Source: Saprospiraceae bacterium (GTDB lineage Bacteria; Bacteroidota; Bacteroidia; Chitinophagales; Saprospiraceae). From it: 7,219 bases of DNA. The notes under the pieces were generated by a model that worked only from the letters and a program-made list of their open reading frames with translations, was not told where the DNA came from and searched no databases. The stretch is from NCBI GenBank assembly GCA_013002625.1, contig JABDJE010000326.1:1-7219 (forward strand), read 5' to 3'. Positions 1 to 5,771 of the stretch are shown in pieces. Numbering within the stretch: the first letter of the stretch is position 1; the number at the start of each line of letters is the position of its first letter. A program made the translations under genes and the position numbers.

Positions 1-402
1 CTTACAGGATTGGCGTCCAGGATTGAAGCATTGGATCGACTATCCAATAAAAGCACCGCTATATTTTACGCCGGGCTATTTATAATGTTGCTTTTTATAG
101 CGATCGAAACCTCCCCGATATTTGTTAAACTTATTGCGGAAAGATCACCATACGATTTCGTCTTGAACAAACATGAGTTTGCATTCAGGATGAATCATAA
201 TAATTATGTCGCGCAGTTAGAGAATGCTACGACGAACAAAATTAAATTCGATACAGAGACTGGATTATATAAAACCGAGATTACAATCGCTGCTGAAAAA
301 GAGGTCTCAAAACAAGCCATTCAGGAACAATTGGAACAGATCAAACAAGAACCATTAAGCTGGAAGACCTTGCTTAAAAAAGGAAAGCTTTTCGATGTCT
401 GA
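1..402 (+). CDS. DUF4407 family membrane protein, C-terminal part (5' end outside window)
   Basis: The frame is open from base 1 and ends at the TGA at 400-402, so only the last 133 residues are visible and the true start lies to the left. A hydrophobic segment (about residues 20-42 of the visible part) contains IETSPIFVKLI, followed by SPYDFVLNK. This combination resembles the last membrane helix of DUF4407 proteins, predicted multi-pass membrane proteins with a long helical region and no established role. After it comes a charged, Lys/Glu/Gln-rich stretch (about residues 80-120) that may form a coiled coil. The gene ends immediately beside the stop codon of the convergent alkylation-repair gene, with no base between. 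The family call rests on remembered motif similarity; the function is unknown. Confidence 0.7.
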   Translation, partial: LTGLASRIEALDRLSNKSTAIFYAGLFIMLLFIAIETSPIFVKLIAERSPYDFVLNKHEFAFRMNHNNYVAQLENATTNKIKFDTETGLYKTEITIAAEKEVSKQAIQEQLEQIKQEPLSWKTLLKKGKLFDV

Positions 403-1110
403 TTAACATCTGGCCATTTTACGCTTTTTCCCAAGTCTTCCCTTATCCTTGATTTTTTTGATGTATTCGGTGGCCAGGGGCACTTTACAAGCTGTACCTC
501 CAACATCCACATGTACTTTTCCAACAGCAGAAGCTGCAGATAGCGCTTTGTCATGCAGTTCAGGCAGATAAGAACCTACGGCTATTATAAATCCATTCAT
601 TGTGTACCGTGCTCTATTTGGTGATTCATGTAGATTTTTCTGAGCACGATCTAAAAGTATTTCAATTTGTTGGATATCAATTTCATCATTAGAAGTAACT
701 GATAAGTAACTGCTTAATGCTGCCCATCCCGCGGCTTGAATAGTTTCGTCTTTTGATTCGATCCATTCTAATCCTACTTCAAGGCCAAAACCACTATCTA
801 CGGCCACCCAGGGCACTGCATATTCTGATAAATACTGCCAGTATGCCTTCTTCACCCAATCATTCAACATTTTCTTGGTCACCTTATTTTCATCAACCAT
901 ATAACCTGCCAGGTACATCGCGTCTGAATTCCCGGTATCATACAACTGCAAAGCGAGTTCATGGTTGGTCTTGGTTTTCTTTAGAATTTTCTTCAAATCA
1001 GCGACCTTGACGCCAAAGAACGGTTCTTTAGCTCCATGATTCATTAATACTTTTTTCGTCGATGGATTTCCATATGACTCAAGTTCTTTCATTACTTCTT
1101 TAAGAGTCAT
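403..1110 (-). CDS. AlkD-like DNA alkylation repair protein (HEAT-like repeat family)
   Basis: A protein of 235 residues, close to the roughly 237 of Bacillus cereus AlkD. The family (DNA alkylation repair enzyme, PF08713) is built of HEAT-like helical repeats; characterised members remove N3- or N7-alkylated purines without flipping the base out. The protein is helical and Lys-rich. PWVAVDSGFG at 100-109 puts W101 four residues before D105, the same spacing as AlkD W109/D113, so these are candidate active-site residues. NRARYTMNGFIIAVGSYL (165-182) and GGTACKVPLATEYI (204-217) are blocks I associate with this family. The C-terminus is strongly basic (KDKGRLGKKRKMARC), which could help bind DNA. 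The ATG at 1110 begins a typical N-terminus (MTLKEVMKELESYG). It has its own 140-base upstream gap and is probably transcribed apart from the oxidase genes. Glycosylase activity is inferred; many relatives are untested. Confidence 0.85.
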   Translation of the reverse strand: MTLKEVMKELESYGNPSTKKVLMNHGAKEPFFGVKVADLKKILKKTKTNHELALQLYDTGNSDAMYLAGYMVDENKVTKKMLNDWVKKAYWQYLSEYAVPWVAVDSGFGLEVGLEWIESKDETIQAAGWAALSSYLSVTSNDEIDIQQIEILLDRAQKNLHESPNRARYTMNGFIIAVGSYLPELHDKALSAASAVGKVHVDVGGTACKVPLATEYIKKIKDKGRLGKKRKMARC

Positions 1111-1161
1111 ATTGTGCGTTTAGAGGATTAAGATTAAAGTTTCAGGTAATTGACACTCAAT

Positions 1162-1193
1162 GAAAAATAGTAAAACTAAACTAGACGCACAAA
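1162..1193 (-). promoter_or_regulatory. Possible Bacteroidota-type promoter for the alkylation-repair gene
   Basis: On the minus strand TTTG (1193-1190) is followed after 20 bases by TATTTTTC (1169-1162). This resembles the Bacteroidota housekeeping promoter (TTTG at -33, TAnnTTTG at -7), with one mismatch, the final G, in the -7 element. It would start transcription near 1155, giving a leader of about 45 bases before the ATG at 1110. In AT-rich DNA such matches occur by chance, so this is only a candidate. Confidence 0.35.
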
Positions 1194-1198
1194 TGATT

Positions 1199-1218
1199 TA
1201 TTTCAACCATTTGAAATA
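1199..1218. promoter_or_regulatory. Perfect 8-4-8 palindrome between dinB-type and alkylation-repair genes
   Basis: TATTTCAA (1199-1206), spacer CCAT, then TTGAAATA (1211-1218) form a perfect inverted repeat. It lies 33 bases beyond the stop codon of the DinB-family gene and five bases upstream of the possible -33 element of the next gene. It could be a weak AT-rich hairpin at the end of the oxidase transcript or a dimer-binding operator. No T-run follows directly on the minus strand, so it is not a classical intrinsic terminator. Confidence 0.4.
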
Positions 1219-1250
1219 CGCTCACTTCCAATAGGCGTTGCAGTTATAAA

Positions 1251-1811
1251 TTATTCATTCTCATACTCTGTAAAATGTCCACGGTGCTTATTCTGAGCGA
1301 ACCGCTTGGCATTATACTCGCTTGACTCACCCTTCGGAATAGATAAACTGATCCACTCTGTATCTTTAAGTGCTTTTCCAATAATTACTATTTGTCCCAC
1401 ATGGTAAGCGTAATGACATAGCTGCCTATTAATGGCTTCTACAATAGTATGCCCTATATTCCTTATATAAACCAATGTGTCAGGTTCTACTTGCTTGGAT
1501 GTGTCGATAGCTTTAAATACACAACTCCAACCTTCTTCCCATTTCAAAAGAAGATCTTCACGGCTTGTAATAACATCTTCGAACTCCAAGTCTCTTTCTC
1601 TCCATTCCTTTTCTCCATCAGTATGAAGAAAGTCTGTCCATCTTGACATCATGTTACCCCACAAGTGATTTACAATAATAGCTATAGAATTTTGATGATC
1701 TGATTGACGCCAAAACAGAGCCTCATCAGAAAGTTGATCAAAAGTCTTATCACCTAATTGTTTATAATATTGAAATTGTTTTTCAGCACTTTCAAGGTAG
1801 TTGGACATCAT
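1251..1811 (-). CDS. DinB-family protein (DUF1572 type), putative metal-dependent enzyme
   Basis: From the chosen start the protein has 186 residues (MMSNYLESAEKQFQYYKQLG...). The family matches DUF1572 of the DinB/YfiT four-helix-bundle superfamily: SIAIIVNHLWGNMMSRWTDFL, DGEKEWRERDLEFE, YIRNIGHTIVEAINRQL, HYAYHVGQIV and SLSIPKGES are blocks I recognise from it. The histidines in NHLWGN and in CHYAYHVGQ (numbered from the first ATG: H49, H133, H137) fit the three-His metal site of the superfamily. Related proteins include thiol-dependent transferases, but the substrate here is unknown. The frame stays open to an ATG at 1856 inside the end of the upstream gene, but the conserved N-terminus starts at the ATG pair at 1811/1808, with GGAGG (1829-1825) 13 bases upstream. 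I therefore prefer 1811. It follows the TauE/SafE-like gene by 35 bases and may ride on the oxidase transcript without a functional link. Confidence 0.85.
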   Translation of the reverse strand: MMSNYLESAEKQFQYYKQLGDKTFDQLSDEALFWRQSDHQNSIAIIVNHLWGNMMSRWTDFLHTDGEKEWRERDLEFEDVITSREDLLLKWEEGWSCVFKAIDTSKQVEPDTLVYIRNIGHTIVEAINRQLCHYAYHVGQIVIIGKALKDTEWISLSIPKGESSEYNAKRFAQNKHRGHFTEYENE

Positions 1812-1824
1812 GATAATTGATTTT

Positions 1825-1829
1825 CCTCC
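1825..1829 (-). promoter_or_regulatory. Shine-Dalgarno-like GGAGG before the DinB-family gene
   Basis: The minus strand reads TTGGAGGAAAATC here. GGAGG lies 13 bases before the ATG at 1811 and 16 before the one at 1808. It is the clearest purine-rich site among the gene starts of the window. It lies downstream of the alternative ATG at 1856, so it supports the shorter protein. The spacing is longer than ideal. Confidence 0.4.
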
Positions 1830-1846
1830 AAGATACAAAGTGTACA

Positions 1847-2542
1847 TTAATGGCACATGATAGGAAAATTATTGGCTTCCCAAAACTTGAGATCCAATGG
1901 TACGTCAAGAGCGATTCCCCGGTAGATCAAAAGGACCCCAAAGACAAATAGGCCAAAAGGAATGAGTTTTCTTAATCTTATAAAACGATTGCGATTGAAA
2001 TTCTTAACGAGCATTACGCCCAGCATTAAGGGTAGGGTACCTAAACCAAATGCCATCATATATAATGCTCCGGACAAAGCAGTGCCTTCAGCAATTGAAC
2101 CTGCAAGTGCTACATATACAAGACCGCAGGGTAGAAGACCATTTAGCAATCCAATTTGAAAAGCATTACTCATAGAGTTTATTTTCAGTCGCTTTGCCAA
2201 AGCCGTTTTGAGTTTTTGAAATACGCTTTGGATCAAGGTATTTTTCAACCATCGACTTTCCAAGGAGATTGAAAATACGGCTGCAATGACCAGTAGTGAA
2301 CCCAACACTATAGAAATGGATTTCTGATACCCTGCCAGTGCGATACCCCAACCCATAAGTCCCATAAAGGCACCCATAAAGCCGTAGGTGAATACTCGGC
2401 CTATATTATATGTAAATGATTGAGCGAAAATCTGGCTTTTCTCTCTAGCATTTAAAGGCAGCATCATAGCAATCGGTCCACACATACCTACGCAGTGTAG
2501 ACTTCCTAATATGCCAAGTGAAAATGCGACCCAGAGTGACAT
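1847..2542 (-). CDS. TauE/SafE-like (DsbD_2 / UreH-type) membrane protein of the cbb3 locus
   Basis: A 231-residue, very hydrophobic protein with about six membrane segments (near 5-27, 48-70, 76-94, 127-150, 156-179, 193-211). The N-terminus has LGSLHCVGMCGPIAMMLPL (H16, C17, C21) and the middle has NGLLPCGLVYVAL (C139), both signatures of the DsbD_2 (PF13386) family usually annotated 'sulfite exporter TauE/SafE' or 'urease accessory UreH-like'. Members are often found beside ccoG and ccoH in Bacteroidota. The paired Cys/His at the first helix and the C-terminal Met-Cys-His suggest metal, probably copper, handling or thiol chemistry for oxidase assembly rather than sulfite export; that is inference. 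The ATG at 2542 is one base from the ccoH stop codon, a spacing that suggests translational coupling. The stop is at 1847-1849. Confidence 0.88.
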   Translation of the reverse strand: MSLWVAFSLGILGSLHCVGMCGPIAMMLPLNAREKSQIFAQSFTYNIGRVFTYGFMGAFMGLMGWGIALAGYQKSISIVLGSLLVIAAVFSISLESRWLKNTLIQSVFQKLKTALAKRLKINSMSNAFQIGLLNGLLPCGLVYVALAGSIAEGTALSGALYMMAFGLGTLPLMLGVMLVKNFNRNRFIRLRKLIPFGLFVFGVLLIYRGIALDVPLDLKFWEANNFPIMCH

Positions 2543-2543
2543 A

Positions 2544-2987
2544 TTATAAGACTATACTTTCTTCCTGATAATATTCCTTATCTCCGGATGCCCAGTCAAC
2601 TTTTACGGTCCACAAGCCGTTTTTGAGACCTTTTTCGACAGGAATTACAAAAGCCCCATTGCTATCAATATTAAGTTCATAGGATACATCCTGATATTTA
2701 TCAGAAGGTCTGAACAATGAAACCTTACCTTGAGCCTCAAGCATGTCCGGAGGGAAATTTAACGCTATAGCATTGTCTGAGTGCTTGAATTGAATATCCA
2801 ACTTTTGCTCAAGATTTGCAGCATTCTGCCGCTTCAATCTAAATGCTTCATAGTTCAGGTCTTTTTTATAATAATTTTCTTGTACAAGGTGCGACTTGTT
2901 CTGAGTACTCATATATACCATGGAAAGCATGGCAATTACAAATGCCGTGTAAAAGATCGCAATACCGGAACCCCAATTAATTTTCAT
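2544..2987 (-). CDS. ccoH: CcoH/FixH-family cbb3 oxidase assembly protein
   Basis: A 147-residue protein with one N-terminal membrane anchor (about 8-27, GIAIFYTAFVIAMLSMVYM) and a periplasmic domain predicted to be beta-rich. The start MKINWGSGIAIFYTAFV, the block HLVQENYYKKDLNYE just after the helix, and the C-terminal GLWTVKVDWASGDKEYYQEE fit the FixH family (PF05751). In Proteobacteria CcoH is needed for stable assembly of the cbb3 complex and contacts CcoN. Position supports the call: 22 bases after ccoG and one base before the TauE/SafE-like gene, the usual G-H order. No Shine-Dalgarno is evident; the leader is AT-rich. Nothing suggests damage. Confidence 0.9.
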   Translation of the reverse strand: MKINWGSGIAIFYTAFVIAMLSMVYMSTQNKSHLVQENYYKKDLNYEAFRLKRQNAANLEQKLDIQFKHSDNAIALNFPPDMLEAQGKVSLFRPSDKYQDVSYELNIDSNGAFVIPVEKGLKNGLWTVKVDWASGDKEYYQEESIVL

Positions 2988-3009
2988 ATTCTTATGTTTT
3001 GTATAATTC

Positions 3010-4425
3010 TTATTGAATTGGTCCTAGGAAATTTGTTTTTAGTGCATCGATTTTCTTATCATTTGAATATACCTCAATGATTAATCTGTTCTTTCTTCCC
3101 TTCAAAGCAGACTTTTCCATTTCTACAAAAAGAGAGCCCTTAATCGAATTCAATTTATCAACATCAAGCACAGCATCACCTACCATCTTGATCCTACCAC
3201 CTTCTGTCTGCATTCTAAATTCAATATTGGTAATCGGGTCTGATGTCTTATTTACCAACTGATAATTGTATAAATTACTTATGTAGTTTTCATCCACTTC
3301 CTGAAATAACATTCCAGGCGTCCTTAGCAATGTTGTTTCTACTTCGGTTCTTGTCGTGAATAAGAAACCCTGAAAAATAATCAACACCATTAAGATCCCA
3401 GTATAAGCCCACACTCTGGGGGTGAATATTTTCAGCTTACCTTTTTCAATATTCTCATGTGAATCATAACGAATCAATCCTTCATCTTTTCCGACTTTTC
3501 GCATTATATCATCACATGCATCCATACAAGCTGTACAATTAACACATTCAAGCTGAGTGCCATTTCTAATATCTATACCCGTAGGGCATACACGTACACA
3601 TAAGCCACAATCCACACAGTCTCCCAGATGCTTGTTGGCTTCTGGGTCCTTTTTCTTAATCCGTCCTCTAGGCTCACCACGAATCCAGTCATAAATTACG
3701 ACGATCGATTCTTTTACCAACAAGACGCCTTGTAATCGCCCATAGGGACAAACCACAGTGCAGACCTGCTCTCTGAAAAAAGCGAAGACACCATAAAACA
3801 AACCACTGAATACCAACATGGCAAAGAATCCGCCTAAGTGCATCGTAACAGGTTCTGTCACTATTTCAATGACCTTATCCACCCCGATGATATAGGAGAG
3901 AAAAGTGTTGGCTATCAATACGGAGATCGAAAAGAAAATTACATGTTTTGAAATCTTTTTAAAGAACTTTTTCCCCGACCAGGGTGCTATATTTAATTTC
4001 TTCTGTTGACTCGCATCTCCTTCAATCCAATATTCAATTCTCCGAAATACCATTACCATAAAAATGGTCTGAGGACAAACCCAACCACAAAATAGTCTTC
4101 CAAATACAACGGTAAACAAGACAATGAATAACATCATTGTTATCATAGCCAGTGCCGCAAGGTGCATATCCTGTGGTGTAAATATCTGCCCGAATAATAT
4201 AAACTTCCTTTCAACTACATTGAATAAGAACAATGGGTCCCCATCAAATTTAAGCCATGGCAAACCGAATAAAACGACCAACAGAAGATAACTTGCCCAA
4301 ACCCTATAGTTGTAATACTTTCCAGATGGCTTTTTCGGATATATCCAAATTCTTCCACCTCTATCATCTACAGTAGCCAGTGAGTCACGAAACTCCTCCC
4401 TCTCATCCAGATAAATATCTTCCAT
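3010..4425 (-). CDS. ccoG: CcoG/FixG/RdxA-family polyferredoxin, cbb3 oxidase accessory protein
   Basis: A full-length 471-residue inner-membrane protein. Membrane segments lie near 42-60, 89-108, 162-180, 198-218 and 338-357. Two ferredoxin-type cluster motifs are intact: C270-x2-C273-x2-C276-x3-C280-P and C294-x2-C297-x2-C300-x3-C304. Two further Cys pairs sit at helix ends: C113/C117 in GRLFCGWVCPQT and C222/C226 in EQVCTVVCPYGR, both typical of the family. The C-terminal 100 or so residues form the FixG beta-domain. In Rhodobacter capsulatus CcoG has been linked to reduction of Cu(II) to Cu(I) for CuB insertion, so a role in copper supply to the CcoN part is likely. It begins 19 bases after the ccoP stop and ends 22 bases before ccoH. 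The ATG at 4425 begins MEDIYLDEREEFRDSLATVD, a normal family N-terminus. Confidence 0.96.
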   Translation of the reverse strand: MEDIYLDEREEFRDSLATVDDRGGRIWIYPKKPSGKYYNYRVWASYLLLVVLFGLPWLKFDGDPLFLFNVVERKFILFGQIFTPQDMHLAALAMITMMLFIVLFTVVFGRLFCGWVCPQTIFMVMVFRRIEYWIEGDASQQKKLNIAPWSGKKFFKKISKHVIFFSISVLIANTFLSYIIGVDKVIEIVTEPVTMHLGGFFAMLVFSGLFYGVFAFFREQVCTVVCPYGRLQGVLLVKESIVVIYDWIRGEPRGRIKKKDPEANKHLGDCVDCGLCVRVCPTGIDIRNGTQLECVNCTACMDACDDIMRKVGKDEGLIRYDSHENIEKGKLKIFTPRVWAYTGILMVLIIFQGFLFTTRTEVETTLLRTPGMLFQEVDENYISNLYNYQLVNKTSDPITNIEFRMQTEGGRIKMVGDAVLDVDKLNSIKGSLFVEMEKSALKGRKNRLIIEVYSNDKKIDALKTNFLGPIQ

Positions 4426-4444
4426 GCGGGTTTATATTTAAACT

Positions 4445-5404
4445 CTATTCAGATTCATTAAGCGCCTCATCTGTCGACTCTGTATCTGTTGCTTCTGCAA
4501 CCGGTACATATAATTCACCCTGAGGCTCTTTGGCATTCTCTGGGTTTGTGCCCTGCAAGGTCAATATATAACTTGCCACAGCATGCATATCCGCTGGTCT
4601 CAATTGTGTTTTCCAGGAAATCATACCTTTCTCAGGCACACCATATTTGATGGTTTTGAAGACATCTGAAATAGAGCCGCCGTGCAACCAGTATTCATCG
4701 GTTAAATTAGGTCCTACACTTACAGGGCTTCCTCCACCATGATTAAGGTGACACGCTGCACATTGTGAGGTAAATATTTCCTGTCCATTCGTTAAGGCAT
4801 CTGCATCGGTCAATTGATATACATTGTTTTCATCTACTTGATCAGCTTGTTTAGCCAGATAAGCATCCACCTCTTCCTGTGCTTTTGCCATCTGTATTTC
4901 GTAACGCTCAGTTGAACTTTTTGCATAAGGCGAAAAGTGAAAGAAGATGATATAAAAGACAGAGAATCCAATGGTTACATAGAAGCCATACAGCCACCAT
5001 GGTGGCAGGTTATTATCCAATTCACGGATGCCATCATAATTATGGTCTAGCATAATATCTGCTTCCTGTGATACAGGAACCGCTCCAGTCATTGTTCGGC
5101 TGAACTTATTCCACCATGATCCTTCATTGAGTCGTTTCTCCTCAAGAAACTTCTCCAAACCGTGCTTTTCGTATATTTCAATTTCACGCATCCGCACAAG
5201 TAGCTCCATGATTTTGAATATGGTGATAATTGCCGCTACGATCACCAAAAGGGCAACCAGCGCTACCGTCCACTCAAAAGTATTTGGACTAAAATCTAAT
5301 GGCGCCGCCTCAACTGCAGCTTCTGTCTCTTCCTGTCCAAAGACAAAAAGAGGCGAGAATGAAGCCAGCGCTAACAAAGTGGTATTTATTAAATTTCTTT
5401 TCAT
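4445..5404 (-). CDS. ccoP: cbb3-type cytochrome c oxidase subunit III, mono-haem CcoP
   Basis: A 319-residue membrane-bound cytochrome c. Order of parts: signal-peptide-like start ending VFGQ (1-24), acidic/Ala segment (25-36), first membrane helix (about 46-66), charged loop with IEIYEKHGLEKFLEE (75-89), FixP_N signature DHNYDGIRELDNNLPPWW (120-137), second helix (about 137-157), helical linker, then a cytochrome c domain with CAACH (215-219), GPNLT and KGMISW, whose M261 is the likely axial ligand. If the signal peptide is cleaved, the 67-136 loop is cytoplasmic and the haem domain periplasmic. Only one CxxCH is present, whereas proteobacterial CcoP has two; single-haem forms are normal in Bacteroidota, so I do not read this as damage. 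The subunit relays electrons to CcoO and the CcoN core. Its N-terminus is duplicated just upstream as a separate short gene. Confidence 0.95.
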   Translation of the reverse strand: MKRNLINTTLLALASFSPLFVFGQEETEAAVEAAPLDFSPNTFEWTVALVALLVIVAAIITIFKIMELLVRMREIEIYEKHGLEKFLEEKRLNEGSWWNKFSRTMTGAVPVSQEADIMLDHNYDGIRELDNNLPPWWLYGFYVTIGFSVFYIIFFHFSPYAKSSTERYEIQMAKAQEEVDAYLAKQADQVDENNVYQLTDADALTNGQEIFTSQCAACHLNHGGGSPVSVGPNLTDEYWLHGGSISDVFKTIKYGVPEKGMISWKTQLRPADMHAVASYILTLQGTNPENAKEPQGELYVPVAEATDTESTDEALNESE

Positions 5405-5449
5405 TTTATTCTACTTTATAATCGAGATATTCTCGAGTGAATTATGAAT
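5138..5449. repeat. Tandem duplication copy 2 (ccoP leader and first 89 codons)
   Basis: This stretch runs from TGAATTATGAAT (5438-5449) through the ccoP leader to codon 89 of ccoP. It matches 5461-5771 in order and almost in length (312 versus 311 bases), giving a period of about 322 bases. The two copies have diverged strongly in the leader and in the first membrane helix but remain easily alignable in the signal-peptide region and at IEIYEK-GLEKFLEE. Confidence 0.85.
5422..5436. promoter_or_regulatory. Perfect 6-3-6 inverted repeat in the ccoP leader
   Basis: TCGAGA, spacer TAT, TCTCGA: a perfect palindrome 18 bases upstream of the ccoP ATG, in the gap between the short CcoP-like gene and ccoP. 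In RNA it would form a small hairpin. The matching position in the other copy of the duplicated leader (around 5745-5758) has no such repeat, so it arose or was lost after duplication. It could be an RNA processing or stability element or a protein-binding site; no T-run supports a terminator. Confidence 0.45.
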
Positions 5450-5454
5450 CATTT

Positions 5455-5727
5455 TCAATTTTCTTCCAGAAATTTCTCAAGACCATATTTCTCATAGATT
5501 TCAATCTTACGCATTCGTATCATAAGTTCTGTGATCTTGTAAATAGCCAAACCTGCAACGATAAGCCCAACAACAGCCATTATCGCAATTGACCAACTAA
5601 AAACATCCATAGTGAATTCTAAAGGCGCCGCTTCAACAGCTGCTTCAGCTTCCTCCTGACCGAAAACAAATAGTGGAGATAATACAGCCAAAGCGATCAA
5701 AGTGATATTTTCTAATTTCTTTTTCAT
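5455..5727 (-). CDS. Short CcoP-like membrane protein (duplicated N-terminus of CcoP, no haem domain)
   Basis: A 90-residue open frame aligned without gaps to CcoP residues 1-90, with 56 identical positions. It has a signal-peptide-like start ending VFGQ (21-24), the acidic/Ala segment EEAEAAVEAAPLEF, one membrane helix (about 46-66) and RMRKIEIYEKYGLEKFLEE (71-89), then stops. FixP_N, the second helix and the CxxCH of full CcoP are absent. Its expected topology is N-terminus outside, one helix, short charged tail inside. It is not a ccoP gene broken by a point mutation: only 50 bases separate its stop from the next ccoP start, and the flanks show a tandem duplication. Conserved blocks differ mainly by synonymous changes (10 synonymous against 2 amino-acid changes over codons 71-89), which argues for selection on the protein. 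Possible roles are an extra small oxidase subunit, an assembly factor or a competitor for CcoP's binding surface; none is shown. A slowly decaying fragment remains possible. Confidence 0.75.
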   Translation of the reverse strand: MKKKLENITLIALAVLSPLFVFGQEEAEAAVEAAPLEFTMDVFSWSIAIMAVVGLIVAGLAIYKITELMIRMRKIEIYEKYGLEKFLEEN

Positions 5728-5771
5728 TTTATCTTTATTTATAGTCAGGTAAACCCAACTGAATTATGAAT
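5461..5771. repeat. Tandem duplication copy 1 (end of ccoQ, leader and short CcoP-like gene)
   Basis: This copy starts with TGAATTATGAAT at 5760-5771, which on the minus strand spans the last two codons and stop of ccoQ. It continues through a 36-base leader to codon 89 of the short CcoP-like gene. The same 12 bases recur at 5438-5449, directly after the short gene. The 11 bases between the copies (5450-5460) contain the junction and supply the short gene's last codon and its TGA. Confidence 0.85.

Noticed and set aside
1112..1192. 8-base inverted repeat TTGTGCGT (1112-1119) and ACGCACAA (1185-1192)
   Set aside because: The arms are 65 bases apart, the match does not extend, and one such match in 140 bases is not far from chance.
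1812..1856. Longer DinB-family start at the ATG at 1856, overlapping the end of the upstream gene
   Set aside because: The extra 15 residues (MPLMYTLYLGGKSII) do not look like family sequence. The conserved N-terminus begins at the ATG pair 1811/1808, and the GGAGG site lies downstream of 1856.
4755..4769. Single CxxCH in CcoP as a sign of a damaged second haem site
   Set aside because: The protein is collinear and complete with one cytochrome c domain. Mono-haem CcoP is usual in Bacteroidota, and no degenerate second motif is seen.
5127..5447. Plus-strand open frames opposite ccoP, ccoNO, ccoH and the alkylation-repair gene (for example 5127-5447, 5955-6137, 2781-3080, 753-1010)
   Set aside because: They lie opposite well-supported conserved genes, show no recognisable domain and look like antisense shadows of their codon pattern.
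5455..5727. Short CcoP-like ORF as a full ccoP gene cut by a stop mutation or sequencing frameshift
   Set aside because: The rest of CcoP does not follow in any frame. The stop is 50 bases from an intact ccoP start, and the flanking repeat shows a tandem duplication junction.
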